DNA of 64,000 nt, taken from the NCBI GenBank assembly GCA_038087015.1, contig JASBNA010000047.1:124001-188000 (forward strand), written 5' to 3'. Shown here piece by piece: positions 1 to 10,103 of this stretch. The stretch comes from Cerrena zonata (lineage: Eukaryota; Basidiomycota; Agaricomycetes; Polyporales; Cerrenaceae). The notes beneath the pieces were generated by a model. That model did not search any database. It saw nothing but the letters and a program-made list of their open reading frames with translations, and was not told where the DNA came from. The position numbers and the translations under genes were made by a program. Within the stretch, counting starts at the first letter, position 1. Every line of letters starts with the position of its first letter.

Positions 1-1570
1 GATATTACATCCAAATGATTTATTAAACACTGCCAGGAAATTAATGAGCGAATGCGAAGATAGTTGCAAATCATTCAATAAAGCTCATGGGAACTTATTA
101 GCAATTTTGGAAATAATACAAAGAATTAAAACGAGACTTCCAAACCATTTTGTTGATTCAGATTTCAAGGGACAGATTTGTTCAAAAGTTACTTTGTTTT
201 TGATGTACCTGCCAACGTTTTCATGGGTTACCTCCAAAACGTACGTGGAGATCCTTCATGAATTATCCGAAGATAGCGAGCCAGAAAGAATGCCGCATGT
301 TCTCTTGAATATTATAGGTAACTTTATTATTGGAAGTATCTTATCAGCCAATGCTCATGATCGGTTAAACGGTAGTAGGCGCTTAACGTTAAGCTCTTTG
401 GCATCGGTATTATTGAATGGTTATAAGAAGATGAATATGTGCGATGAGATTATAGACTTGATAGCTCTATTGTTTTCATGTGTTGATGAATATGAAGTGC
501 AGCTAGTAGCCATAAATTTTTGCAATGAAAACATTGATATGCTTATCAATAACACCAATACGCCAATCTTGAAGGATGAGTTATGGAATCTCGTTAATAA
601 TAAAGATTGTTGGAGCCATGTTCGTTCACATGCTTTGGGTTTAGTACAAGTATTTTCTACAAAAAACATATCTTTCCAAAATCATGAAAATGCAATTGAT
701 ACATTGTATTCTTTCACATCCAAAGCCTACAGTGAAGATGTTAATTCTAGGGCTTTAGATGCTTTGGGCCCGGTAGTGGCCCAAATGGGATCGGAAAATA
801 CCAATAAATTCTTGGATCTTTGTGAAAACTTCATTGAAGATTCAACTCCCTTTACGATTCGATATTCTGCAGTACATGCAATCACTCAATTTGGTGTCAT
901 CTCCATTAGACAAGGGAAGCATAATCTATATTCCGCAAGAGCCATTTGTATTATCCACAACTCTTTGAGCGACGATGACGAGGATATCAGAAACATAGCG
1001 GCCGATTCATATCGCTTGATCTTCGAAACTCCCTATAAACAAGTTCCTTCAATAATATCAAATTTATTATCTACCACTTTCTTAGAATTATTTCCTTCGG
1101 ATATAACTGAAAAAGTTTTGGTTGACTATTTCATCCGCTCAAAGCCTGAAATTTCCTATAGAATCACTGAAACCGATCTACAAACTGACGACCTGCCATT
1201 TGATGTTGAAAGTTTGAACCTATACCGAGACGACATTTCAAAGAGATTGCAAATAATCAGATCCATTATAAAAGTAAACAACATTTCACCGTTATCCGCA
1301 CAATCATTGAATGCATTGAAAACCAAAATCTTAAATGACTTAGACTTGATCTATCTGTTTGCAATAAAGAGAGGTATGGACGGTTATGTTGGTTGGTCTA
1401 AAGACGATTTCGTTTTCACTTCCACTACAGAAACCGTTTTGGATGCAAAAATGTTTTTGAAATTGACTGATGACATTGACGTGGTGACTAAGCTCGAAAA
1501 CGTAATGAATCTTTTGAAACTGCACGATTTGAATCTCTCTATCAAAAGGTTAACTAATTCTTGTAAATAG
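1..1570 (+). CDS. TRM732: Trm732/THADA family protein, C-terminal part (5' end outside window)
   Basis: The reading frame is already open at base 2 and runs to TAG at 1570, so about 522 C-terminal residues of a longer protein are visible. The first ATG (44) is internal, not a start. The protein is helical and repeat-like, and near the window edge it carries a KAHGNLLAI segment. That matches the conserved His-Gly-x-Leu-Leu signature of the DUF2428/THADA family. In S. cerevisiae, Trm732 (about 1420 residues) partners the methyltransferase Trm7 for 2'-O-methylation of position 32 in the tRNA anticodon loop, in the cytoplasm. The visible part would be the C-terminal third, made of HEAT/ARM-like repeats. 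No frameshift is seen. Another large HEAT-repeat protein cannot be fully excluded because the N-terminus is missing. Confidence 0.72.
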   Translation, partial: ILHPNDLLNTARKLMSECEDSCKSFNKAHGNLLAILEIIQRIKTRLPNHFVDSDFKGQICSKVTLFLMYLPTFSWVTSKTYVEILHELSEDSEPERMPHVLLNIIGNFIIGSILSANAHDRLNGSRRLTLSSLASVLLNGYKKMNMCDEIIDLIALLFSCVDEYEVQLVAINFCNENIDMLINNTNTPILKDELWNLVNNKDCWSHVRSHALGLVQVFSTKNISFQNHENAIDTLYSFTSKAYSEDVNSRALDALGPVVAQMGSENTNKFLDLCENFIEDSTPFTIRYSAVHAITQFGVISIRQGKHNLYSARAICIIHNSLSDDDEDIRNIAADSYRLIFETPYKQVPSIISNLLSTTFLELFPSDITEKVLVDYFIRSKPEISYRITETDLQTDDLPFDVESLNLYRDDISKRLQIIRSIIKVNNISPLSAQSLNALKTKILNDLDLIYLFAIKRGMDGYVGWSKDDFVFTSTTETVLDAKMFLKLTDDIDVVTKLENVMNLLKLHDLNLSIKRLTNSCK

Positions 1571-1671
1571 CTGCAAAATATAGACTAATAGACCTTTTGA
1601 ACCTAACTTACCGTAGAAGATCGGGTAACCCTCTTTCCATTGAAGAGAATTTTTCTTTCTCCTCGCGACTC

Positions 1672-1679
1672 TATAAATA
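1672..1679 (+). promoter_or_regulatory. TATA box (TATAAATA)
   Basis: A TATAAATA sits 102 bases after the TRM732 stop and 236 bases before the small ORF at 1916. It is the only good TATA in this gap and suggests a real plus-strand transcript here. Confidence 0.4.
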
Positions 1680-1915
1680 CCCAGTTACTTCCAGTTCTTT
1701 TTTCCTTAAACCCAATTTTTTCACTACTACGCCATGTCATTTTATGCTTGTGTGTTGCTGTACCATTATACGATTGTATAGTGGTGCTACTGAAGACTTA
1801 TAATGAGTATGTTCAAATCATATACCGATACCAGATTATATTTTCCAGACTCGAGACTTGGGGATTTAAGGATGAACAATTTATAACAACTACGAATTTC
1901 TTCACCTGAAACACC

Positions 1916-2104
1916 ATGTGGAATAAAAATAAATCAGAGCTTTTTAACACTGACAAATCACCAAGTCCTCTCGAGTTGTATTATACTGGACCGGAATATC
2001 ATGCAAAAGACGAAATACTAACTGTTCTCGTAGTTTTAACTTGTGTTATTATCATTTATAGACTTTTGCAATATACGGGTATAGATCCACACTTTCACTT
2101 GTAG
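1916..2104 (+). CDS. Putative single-pass membrane microprotein (62 aa)
   Basis: I do not recognise this 62-residue ORF. It has a polar, Ser/Pro-containing N-terminal half (residues 1-33). A strongly hydrophobic stretch follows at about residues 34-52 (ILTVLVVLTCVIIIYRLL), then a short tail ending in IDPHFHL. This is the layout of a small single-pass membrane protein. A TATA box lies upstream and the gap between TRM732 and SLT11 (about 700 bases) is large enough for a gene. One complication is that TACTAAC (2016-2022) followed by TAG (2031-2033) looks exactly like an intron branch site and acceptor, and GTATGT at 1807 could be the donor. Splicing would leave only a peptide of about 24 residues starting at ATG 1803. 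The unspliced reading seems more likely because the membrane helix spans the putative acceptor. Confidence 0.4.
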   Translation: MWNKNKSELFNTDKSPSPLELYYTGPEYHAKDEILTVLVVLTCVIIIYRLLQYTGIDPHFHL

Positions 2105-2183
2105 AATCTCCTTGAAGACGGCGAAACAACAGTATGTAGATGACTTCTATCGTTGCAGTAGAAGGCTAAGATGAGCATCTGTC

Positions 2184-2201
2184 TTTTTTTTTTTTTTTTT
2201 T
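2184..2201 (+). repeat. Poly(dT) tract, 18 bases
   Basis: An uninterrupted run of 18 T lies about 65 bases upstream of the SLT11 start. Such poly(dA:dT) tracts are common nucleosome-depleting promoter elements in yeasts. Confidence 0.7.
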
Positions 2202-2264
2202 GAGCAAAATATTTGAGACTATCGAGATGACTTCAATTGTAAGTAGACGTCAACCTCATCCACC

Positions 2265-3188
2265 ATGTCTGAAATAGATGAGTTTCCAGCAGTATGCGAG
2301 AGATGCTGTGGTCCTGACAAGCATATCAAGATGATCAGGCAGCCATTTGGAGAAGAGTGCAAGCTTTGCACTCGACCATTCACCGTATTCCGTTGGAACA
2401 CTAGAGATTCCGGTAATAAATCAAAGAAAACAATCATTTGTCATACATGCGCTAGATCGAAGAACTGTTGTCAATCTTGCATGCTAGATATCACCTACTT
2501 GATTCCGTTGGAATTGAGAGACGCCGCTTTGAAGATGGCAGGAATAGATAATACATTAGCCATCGAACAAGGGTCTTCATCCAATAGGGAAGTTAAGGCG
2601 ATTATGGCAGATAAAATGGAATCACGATTGAAAAAAGAAGATGAATCTGAAAATAGCGCTAAGGCCCGAGACATCCTTACAAAGCTAGCTGAAAAGCTAA
2701 ATGCCACTGAATCCAAGCTCAATAAAAAATCGAACCTGAATAAAAAGTCAGAAACAAGCGATATTAAGAACGTTGATGTATCTAAAATCTTATCCAAACT
2801 TCCCTTCGGTGGGCTGCTTAAGGAACCGTCAGACCCAAGTATTACCTCCTTTTTCATTTTTGGGATAAACGCTGACGTTCCTCAATATACAATATCCGAC
2901 TACTGTCATAAGTTTGGTAAAACGAAAAATATGACCATTGTGCATAATGCAAAATGTGGATTTATTTCTTTTACAAGCAGAAAATCGGCAGAAAGCTTCG
3001 CTCAAGCTATTCGAAACAACGGGTTGAATAAAGATAATAAAAAAGCTGGTCTTTTATTACTTGATAATAAATACCCTGTTAGAGTGACTTGGGGAAATCC
3101 TAAACCATTGGGTAGAACAAATGAAGAACATAAAAAAATAGGTTTGGTTGTACTCAAGGTGTTGAAGCAGTTGGCCGAGAAGAAGTAA
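2265..3188 (+). CDS. SLT11: Pre-mRNA splicing factor Slt11/Ecm2
   Basis: A 307-residue protein of the Ecm2/Slt11 (human RBM22) family, which binds U2/U6 RNA and helps form the spliceosome active site in the nucleus. The N-terminus (residues 1-80) holds the Cys-rich zinc-binding region typical of the family, with [24 protein letters not shown] and the following [15 protein letters not shown] charged Lys/Glu-rich linker (about 100-170) precedes a C-terminal RRM-like domain. That domain contains the RNP2-like FFIFGI and RNP1-like CGFISFTS motifs and ends in [12 protein letters not shown]. It is somewhat shorter than the S. cerevisiae protein (about 364 residues). The ATG at 2265 is the first in frame and is preceded by CACC. 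ALG14 follows 185 bases downstream on the same strand. Confidence 0.9.
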   Translation: MSEIDEFPAVCERCCGPDKHIKMIRQPFGEECKLCTRPFTVFRWNTRDSGNKSKKTIICHTCARSKNCCQSCMLDITYLIPLELRDAALKMAGIDNTLAIEQGSSSNREVKAIMADKMESRLKKEDESENSAKARDILTKLAEKLNATESKLNKKSNLNKKSETSDIKNVDVSKILSKLPFGGLLKEPSDPSITSFFIFGINADVPQYTISDYCHKFGKTKNMTIVHNAKCGFISFTSRKSAESFAQAIRNNGLNKDNKKAGLLLLDNKYPVRVTWGNPKPLGRTNEEHKKIGLVVLKVLKQLAEKK

Positions 3189-3372
3189 TGGTCATAGTTT
3201 ATATCATATTACAGTGTATATCATATAATAGAATACTTAATATATAACGATGTAAATAGCACGAAGTCGTTTTTCGCGACTTCATTCTCAAAACAAACAT
3301 CAAATTTTCCAGAGTGTTATGGATCAACACTTTATTACTTCTTGTTCTTTTCCTTCCAGCGATACCCACATC

Positions 3373-4080
3373 ATGAATTACGAAACAAAATTGTGCTTGA
3401 AGGTCGCGATCCTTCTATTTCCTTTATTCGTGGCAGTCATTAGGTTGATAGCCGTGCTTCCTGCGGTAGGCTCCTTTTCTGAACAGCCGCTCTTTTCCAA
3501 AAATGCTAAGTCTCTTTCTGATGTTCCATTATCCGTCAAAGGAGCTAATATAATGATATTACTTGGTTCAGGTGGACATACTGGAGAAATGCTTCGTATT
3601 TTATCTAATGTTGACATGTCGAACTTCAGCAGAACGTGGGTGGTCTCTTCTGGTGATACTACCTCTCTCGAAAAAGGGAAAGCATTCGAAGAAGCTAATT
3701 TACTGAATTCACACTATAAGGCTTTCTATGCATCGCTCCCAAGAGCAAGAAGTGTTGGTGAGTCTATTATCCTGTCTATTAAAAGTACTCTTCTATCCTT
3801 TTACGAGACCATCCATACACTTAAAGCATTACCCCAATTACCATCGGTATTGCTTTTAAACGGGCCTGGTACTAGTGTGCCTCTTGCATATATTTTATTT
3901 GGTATGAAATACTTCGGTCTTTGCAAAACTAGCATCATCTATATTGAATCACTTGCTAGGGTTGACAGCCTAAGTGTGAGTGGCCTCTTGCTTCTTCCGA
4001 TTTCTGATAGGTTCATTGTGCAATGGGAGGACTTATACTTGAAATACCATCGTGCTGAATACTACGGTATGTTGATTTAG
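3373..4080 (+). CDS. ALG14: UDP-GlcNAc transferase subunit Alg14
   Basis: Alg14 anchors the catalytic subunit Alg13 to the cytosolic face of the ER; together they add the second GlcNAc to dolichol-PP-GlcNAc in N-glycan assembly. The protein starts with one hydrophobic helix (LKVAILLFPLFVAVIRLIAVL). It then shows the family hallmarks GSGGHTGEMLRIL, LLNGPGT, IYIESLARVDSLS and the C-terminal FIVQWEDL...YYGMLI. I chose ATG 3373, which gives 235 residues with the membrane helix at the very N-terminus, as in S. cerevisiae (about 237). An in-frame ATG at 3319 would add 18 residues (253 in total) with no obvious role. No frameshift is present and the C-terminus matches the family. Confidence 0.92.
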   Translation: MNYETKLCLKVAILLFPLFVAVIRLIAVLPAVGSFSEQPLFSKNAKSLSDVPLSVKGANIMILLGSGGHTGEMLRILSNVDMSNFSRTWVVSSGDTTSLEKGKAFEEANLLNSHYKAFYASLPRARSVGESIILSIKSTLLSFYETIHTLKALPQLPSVLLLNGPGTSVPLAYILFGMKYFGLCKTSIIYIESLARVDSLSVSGLLLLPISDRFIVQWEDLYLKYHRAEYYGMLI

Positions 4081-4174
4081 AACCTTAATTTTGCATAGAT
4101 TAATATATTAGAATTTTTCACTGTCGTAATTGCGAAGACAAACCAAAAAAAAAAAATAAGCTTAGACAGATCAA

Positions 4175-4180
4175 ACGCGT
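4175..4180 (+). promoter_or_regulatory. MCB element (ACGCGT) upstream of the SNM1-type nuclease
   Basis: A perfect MluI cell-cycle box, the binding site of MBF (Mbp1-Swi6) for G1/S expression of replication and repair genes. It lies 95 bases before the nuclease ATG. I noticed no other ACGCGT in the promoters I read, but I did not search exhaustively. Confidence 0.5.
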
Positions 4181-4275
4181 CACCATCTCAACCAGACAAG
4201 AAGGCTTTCTTTTGATCTGGTGGACCCTGATATCACTTTGTCATTTGAAAGTTACCCTAAGAGGAGTAAACTGCA

Positions 4276-6285
4276 ATGCTAGTGACTGGAAATACTTTCC
4301 ATGGCTCTATCGAGGAGTTTCCAGACATTAGCATCGATAAGTTTAATACTCTGTCTGATATATTCATTTTGACTCATGCCCATTCTGACCACTTGGTGGG
4401 CTTGACAAACAAATCTTTCAATAGTGTTGTTTATTGCAGTGAAATGACGAAAAAAATCATTTCTGATGATATCAAATATTCCGATATTGTGCATCTACTT
4501 CGACCACTAGAATTCAACCGGCGATATAATTTTCTTATCCATGGAAACAAGATCAATATTGTTTTGATTCCTTCGTATCACTGCGCAGGCTCTAGTATGA
4601 TTCTTTTGACGGGAAACGGTAAATCAATTCTATTTACAGGTGACATAAGAGCTGAAGATTGGTGGACTTCATCTTTGAGAAAAAATCCATATCTTTATCC
4701 ATATACTACCTCTTTGAGAACTTTAGACAATATTTACTTTGATTCGACCTTTGCTTATAGAGGAGAACCTTTTATAGAAATGATATCCAATGAAGATGGT
4801 ATAGAAGCAGCTGCAAAATTAATCAGCCTTTACCCTTCTGACGACCCCGATATTCAATTTTTTTTCACAGATGACACGCTTGGGTTTGATGAATGTTGGG
4901 TTAATATAGCAGATTTAACACAAGGTGAGTTACATACGTCACTGAAAAATGGGAATCGCATGAAATTACTCGAAGAAGCAGGACAGAAGCCTACTAGAAC
5001 TTATAGACAAGATTTTCTGACTGAAAAAATGAAAGTATTCCATGCTTGTGGGAAATTTCCAGACGATTGTCAGATTAAGTTCAAGCCAAAATTTCCTGTC
5101 AGGATAAAGCAATGCATTGATTTCAATATCAGAGATTATGTTGCATCATTTGTGCCCCTACTGCTTGGTACTCTAAGTTTATCTGAGAAAGAACACAATC
5201 TTTTGCTTCGAGGTGAAACCGCAATGGGAAATCAAATCTATCATTTTAGAAATCGTGATTGGATTTTACCTAAAAATACTCAAGAACTTTTACCTGCTGA
5301 TATAAAACTTGTATTTTCTAGACACTCGTCATATTCAGAAACAAAGGAATTCATATCCCTTTTCAAACCTAAACAAGTGTACCCATGCACAGAATCAAAG
5401 AACACCTGGATAAATGGGTTTTCAATGTCGCGAGTCTTTGGATCGGTATGCTTATCGACTTCTTTCTCGTATGATCTTAAGAAACAAGCTGAATGGGGAT
5501 TCATACCAAATCTGAGTCTTACTCGGCCTGTAACGACAGTGAATAGATGGAGCATTTCTCAGTGCCAAAATGAGGAAGACTTTGTCAAAGGATTTCTCAA
5601 TCGCCTGGGAGGTTCTATTAGGGAATACATGCATGACAAACTACAACTTTTAGGTGTTGGTGATCGAGGATTTTCGAAGCAGAAACGAAAAGATAGCAAG
5701 TTGCCCAAATTCATCGAGGGCCGTAGGGAAGAAAAGTTCAAGATATTTATTGAAGAACAACAGCGTAAATACAACAAATATTTCAATGGCCCATTGAACA
5801 ATTCAGATATCGGCAGCGACTATACTGATTCTTCATTGGATACTAGAGCCCAATCTGATTACCATATGAATTCTAGTTCTTCATCTTCCAGCAACTTTTC
5901 TAAAACCAGAAAGACTCAGGAAACCCGGCCTCCATTACCAAAGATCTCATCTGTACAAAGAAAGTCCCGCCCAAGATTGAACCGAATTCACAAACCCAAC
6001 CAAATGAGATCGAAACATCTTGATTGCTCTTTTGTTCATTCAAGTTTCAACTCTTTCGAAGTATCCATGGCTAGGGTTTCCTTTACTGATAAACTTTCGA
6101 AATCTGAAGCACCAGAGAAAGTTCCATTAGTATCTAAAACGTCGACCTCTATGTCCAGCCAAGAAAGCATCTTCTACAAAACGGGAGTCTTGATCGATTA
6201 TAATAGAGTAGAGCAAGTTGCTGAGGAATTGAAAATCAACTCGTCTAATTGGTTTGGTTTTAATCTCCAGTCTACTGCTCCCTAG
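4276..6285 (+). CDS. SNM1/Artemis-like metallo-beta-lactamase/beta-CASP DNA nuclease
   Basis: A 669-residue nuclease of the SNM1 (Pso2/Artemis) family. The metallo-beta-lactamase fold begins at residue 1. Motif II is THAHSDH (His34, His36, Asp38, His39), a PSYHCAGS motif gives His102, FTGDIR gives Asp123, and DNIYFDST follows at 151-158. A beta-CASP region with VFSRHSSYSE lies near residues 346-355. The start, GTFHGSIEEFPxISIDKF-like, resembles Artemis (GQMAEYPTISIDRF). There is no N-terminal zinc finger like that of S. cerevisiae Pso2 (about 661 residues). After about residue 480 the chain is polar and Ser-rich, probably disordered. The frame is closed just upstream (TAA at 4267), so ATG 4276 is the first possible start. 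Likely role: opening or trimming DNA ends or crosslinks in the nucleus; the MCB box upstream fits a repair gene. Whether it replaces or accompanies a true Pso2 cannot be told here. Confidence 0.82.
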   Translation: MLVTGNTFHGSIEEFPDISIDKFNTLSDIFILTHAHSDHLVGLTNKSFNSVVYCSEMTKKIISDDIKYSDIVHLLRPLEFNRRYNFLIHGNKINIVLIPSYHCAGSSMILLTGNGKSILFTGDIRAEDWWTSSLRKNPYLYPYTTSLRTLDNIYFDSTFAYRGEPFIEMISNEDGIEAAAKLISLYPSDDPDIQFFFTDDTLGFDECWVNIADLTQGELHTSLKNGNRMKLLEEAGQKPTRTYRQDFLTEKMKVFHACGKFPDDCQIKFKPKFPVRIKQCIDFNIRDYVASFVPLLLGTLSLSEKEHNLLLRGETAMGNQIYHFRNRDWILPKNTQELLPADIKLVFSRHSSYSETKEFISLFKPKQVYPCTESKNTWINGFSMSRVFGSVCLSTSFSYDLKKQAEWGFIPNLSLTRPVTTVNRWSISQCQNEEDFVKGFLNRLGGSIREYMHDKLQLLGVGDRGFSKQKRKDSKLPKFIEGRREEKFKIFIEEQQRKYNKYFNGPLNNSDIGSDYTDSSLDTRAQSDYHMNSSSSSSSNFSKTRKTQETRPPLPKISSVQRKSRPRLNRIHKPNQMRSKHLDCSFVHSSFNSFEVSMARVSFTDKLSKSEAPEKVPLVSKTSTSMSSQESIFYKTGVLIDYNRVEQVAEELKINSSNWFGFNLQSTAP

Positions 6286-6421
6286 CAAAATATGTAAATA
6301 ACGTAAATCATTAATTCAATATATTATAATTATTATATACAAAAATCTAGTTGATTTTTTTTCTAGAGCTATAGTACAGTAAAACCGATGGGAAACCCGG
6401 ATCTTGAATGCAAAATGGTAT

Positions 6422-6757
6422 TTAATTCTCTCTCCATTGATGAGAGCACTTAACACACTTATAAAAGGTGGTCATTGGTTCATCCGCAGACCTAATTTGT
6501 AATTGGAAAAAGTATGCTTTATTATTACCACAAGAGTCAATAGGACATTGTGCTGCGGTTTGATCAACATTCTCCCAAGCTCCTTCACCTCCCAATACAT
6601 CATCAACCTCTTTTCTAGCCAATTTCTTTCTATCGTACATCAGAACTCCATTAATTTTAAACTCATAGGGACAAGTAGGACAATAAAATCTGTTACAGCC
6701 ATCGTCACCCAGACCAATCAACAACATATTCGCACAGTACGGACAGAATGACAACAT
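6422..6757 (-). CDS. RPC11: RNA polymerase III subunit C11
   Basis: A 111-residue protein, nearly the same length as yeast Rpc11 (110). The N-terminal Rpb9-like zinc ribbon uses Cys5, Cys8, Cys26 and Cys29. The C-terminal TFIIS-like zinc ribbon uses Cys71, Cys76, Cys101 and Cys104. Between them is the RSADEPMT hairpin with acidic Asp92-Glu93, which reaches the Pol III active site and stimulates RNA cleavage during termination and reinitiation. It is transcribed divergently from ORC2, with about 230 bases between the starts. Confidence 0.96.
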   Translation of the reverse strand: MLSFCPYCANMLLIGLGDDGCNRFYCPTCPYEFKINGVLMYDRKKLARKEVDDVLGGEGAWENVDQTAAQCPIDSCGNNKAYFFQLQIRSADEPMTTFYKCVKCSHQWREN

Positions 6758-6988
6758 CGTCTCCCAAATACCTATTGAACTATTCTGAAATGCTTATTAT
6801 GGATTATGGTATTTACCATAAGCTTGATTTCAGTAAAAAAAAAAAAAAAAGCGAAGAGGTTGATGTAGTTAAAACATCCGTGCATCTGTTATTGAATTTT
6901 TCAACTTCTTTTGAACTTCTACCGTTTTTTTCGATTTATGTATAACAATTCTTCAATTGACTGTCAATTCAACAATATTTGATAAGAG

Positions 6989-9483
6989 ATGGTTGAAACC
7001 AGGGGACTGTCTCCAAGAAAGAGAATGGACCATCATCACCAAACTCATCCATTTTTTACACTCCTGGAAAGACAAGCTCTATATTCAATACGCCTACGCG
7101 CTCTGGCTCGAGGCTGCAGTTACAGCTTGAAATGACCAATTCAACAGTACTACTGCCTAGCAAGAGGGGGACAATGAACTTTACGAAAGGATCCCCAAGA
7201 AGAGAACTTCAGGAGGAAACCAATGGTAGTCCTGCTATTTTCAAGGCTCCTTCTCCGGTCAAGACACCAAATGGAAGAGCTGGCTTACCTTCACCAAAAA
7301 GAAGAGGTATTTTCGATCTCGACAAATCAGCAAGAAAGAGAGCTTTCAAAAGCACTAGTGCCTACTCTCAGCTAATGAACGATGGGACGGATGATTTCGA
7401 CTATCTTGAGGAGCAGGATCGTGAGTTAGCAGGAAGAATTATACGGGAATCAAAACGCGCTAAAGTCAATGATAAAGATGAAGAATCTGAAGAAGGATCT
7501 GAAGAATATATAAGGGCTTATGGAAGTGATGTTGAATTGGAAGAAGATCTTACTGAAAAACCGAAGACAAGAAGGCGAACGCAGGCCGAGAAGAAGAAAG
7601 ATGTTCAACCAAAACCTAGACCACGATCTAGAAGAAGGGCTACTGTGGACGAGGCCAAGAGCGAAGACGAGGATGAAAGTGATGAAGCGGAAAACATTGA
7701 CGATGAAGAAGATTCTGATGTCGATGTGGATGATGATGAAGATGTGGAAGATGAAGAACATGAAGAAGAGGAAGAAACAGAAGAAGATGAACAGGACGAT
7801 ATTGAAGAGGAAGAAGAATTACAAGCAAGCCCAACAAGGTCTCGGAGACGCCAGCGAAATGATATAGAGGTTGATGAGGAGATAAGTCCTCGAAAGGTGG
7901 GTCGTCCTAGGACCCGTGAAATCAAGGAAAAACGAAGAGTGGGAAGACCAAGTAAAGCCGACAAGGTCATTAGTCAAGTCAAGAGTATTTTCCAAATGGA
8001 CGATGATGCTTTTTTCCAAGAAAACAAAAGTCCTAAGAAAAAGGACTTGCTGAAAAGTCCTCAAAAGAGAGCAAATGTTCCTTTGGTCAATTTTAATAAT
8101 ACAGGTGATAGTAAATATTCCAAAATACCAGTTGTGAGCGGAATAACCCAAGAGAATGAGGCTAAGAAAGATAATGTCCCTTTTGAAGAAAACGACTTTC
8201 AAACCCGTTTCACTCCCATGCCTATTCCCGAACTCGACGAGAATGGAGAAATTATAGATAAAGAATACGTAGAAAAGTATTTTCCTCGTTCTAATCTCGA
8301 GTTGAAATTTAAAGGAAAATTAGCTGACGAAAGAGCCTTTTTCCTTGAAGGGTCAGAAGGATACTTTGAACAACATAACACTAGAGTTAAAGCCAGTGCT
8401 GGCTCTCTCAGTCAATCAGCTCCACATATCGAGTATGACGAGTTTTTACCATACGTCAAACTTAGCGAATTAGTGAGAAAACAAGAAAGGGCCAACATTT
8501 GTGAATTACACCGACTGTTATATCATCAATGGTGCTTCGAGCTCACACAATCTTTTAATTTAAACTTCTACGGGATTGGTTCAAAGATAAACTTAATACT
8601 CGATTTTGTTGAAAATTATTTAATTGACTGGTATGAGGAGATTTTTGATGATGACTATCCTGAAATATTAGTTGTGAACGGTTATAACCCAGCTACAAAA
8701 TTAAAGACCATCATGCTTGATATAGCATCAGCTTTGATCCCACAAGAAACGAAGAAGGCAAATAATCTTAAATTTCCAAAGCATGTTTCAGAAACTGTTC
8801 CTTTCTTAATAGAATTCATGAATCAAAACAGGGAACCACCAACTGGAAAAAACAATCTTATAAGGCCCAAGCTTATATTAACAATTCACAATATCGACGG
8901 GGAATCATTGAGAGATGAAAAGACACAAAGCTTGTTATCGCAGTTATGCTCACTCCCTGAAATATGGCTTATTTCTTCTGTCGATAATGTAAATGTCAGT
9001 TTATTATGGGATCTGTTCAGGTTGAAAAACTACAACTTTATTTGGCATGATTTGACCAACTACAATCCATATAGTATTGAATTATCTTTCAAAGACATTC
9101 TTAGTGTTGGTAAATCCAAGAAGTTTGTTGGTAGTAAGGGTGCTAAATTTGTCTTGACCTCTTTGACTCCTAATGCTAGAAAACTCTATCAATTATTGAT
9201 TAACAAGCAAATGGAAATTATGAAACATGCTACTCAAAATAAAGCAGGTCTTTCAAGCTTGAGAGGTAACATAAAATTTGCAATTGGATTCAAAGAGTTC
9301 TATACAGCATGTACCGAAAATTTCGTCTTATCCCATGAAAATGCCTTCAGAACAATTCTTGGTGAATTCGTTGAACATAAGATGTGTACACTTACCAAGG
9401 ATGATTCTGGGACGGAAGTTGTTTTTATTCCTTTTTCATTTGCTGAGATGGAACAATTGCTTAAAGAGAACGTGTTGCAATAA
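6989..9483 (+). CDS. ORC2: Origin recognition complex subunit 2 (N-terminus frameshifted in this sequence)
   Basis: Orc2 is part of the six-subunit complex that marks replication origins. The conserved C-terminal half is clear: LPYVKLSELVRKQERANICELHRLLYHQW, FNLNFYGIGSKINLILDF, then the AAA-like and winged-helix region to VLQ at 9483. A long intrinsically disordered N-terminus contains basic AT-hook-like GRP repeats and a very acidic Asp/Glu stretch (about 7640-7830). The uninterrupted frame has its first ATG at 7132, giving 783 residues. However, the same frame reads plausible protein back to about 7021 (SSPNSSIFYTPGKTSS). ATG 6989 in the next frame gives MVETRGLSPRKR and then runs out of sense. 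One missing A near 7024 would join them into about 831 residues, so I place the start at 6989. Confidence 0.9.
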
Positions 9484-10103
9484 TCGTCAATTCAAAGAGC
9501 CTTCATCCGATGAGAGTTTGTGTTTGATATACTTCGTCTACGATCGTAAAATGAAGCTTTCTGGGGTCCCAAACATCCCCTTTCTATAACCACAGCGACA
9601 CTTGTTCCTGTGGTTCAATTAGCATTTGTCATATAGATTCTAAAAGCATATATTAAGTTTTTTTCATTTCCATTTATTGATCAATTGTCGATCTGTTGTA
9701 GCCGTAAGGATATCTTCAAGATTTTAGTCCCAATGTCTCCTTGGTCCCCTAGTGCCGGATCATTGCACTTGCACACATACAGACAGACACGATAAGCTTG
9801 TTATATTTTACATACTTAGTATATCGAATATACTTTATATAAGGTGGAGCTAAACGGGCTAAGCATGATACGAAAATTGTTGGTGATCTCACTCATTTTT
9901 TTTTTTGTCGTTTAATACGTTGCCTCTCATTCTTAATTTTTAAATTTTTTTCTCTCACTGTGTTTTTAAAAGGTTTCGTATTACTTTAATTGATTCAATT
10001 GATCCCATTTGACCTCATTTTCCAATTCAGTTACCTCAAGATCGATCTTTGCAGTAGCGAAATAGTCAGTCTAATTTTTGTTTGAGAATAACTACGATTG
10101 ATC
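9484..10103. other. Intergenic region between ORC2 and AKL1
   Basis: 620 bases with no convincing ORF, tRNA or repeat. It is T-rich toward the AKL1 side (T runs at 9896-9905 and 9942-9950) and would hold the ORC2 3' end and the AKL1 promoter. Confidence 0.6.

Noticed and set aside
1907..1913. TGAAACA just before ATG 1916 as a pheromone element
   Set aside because: It is a single copy inside the probable 5' leader, downstream of the TATA box, so probably chance.
6748..6945. 65-codon plus-strand ORF between RPC11 and ORC2
   Set aside because: It overlaps the RPC11 start and includes a Lys run from a poly(A) tract, with no coding character.
7450..7970. Antisense ORFs opposite the ORC2 acidic region
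   Set aside because: They are Ser/Phe/His-rich shadows of GAA/GAT repeats, with no promoter or family match.
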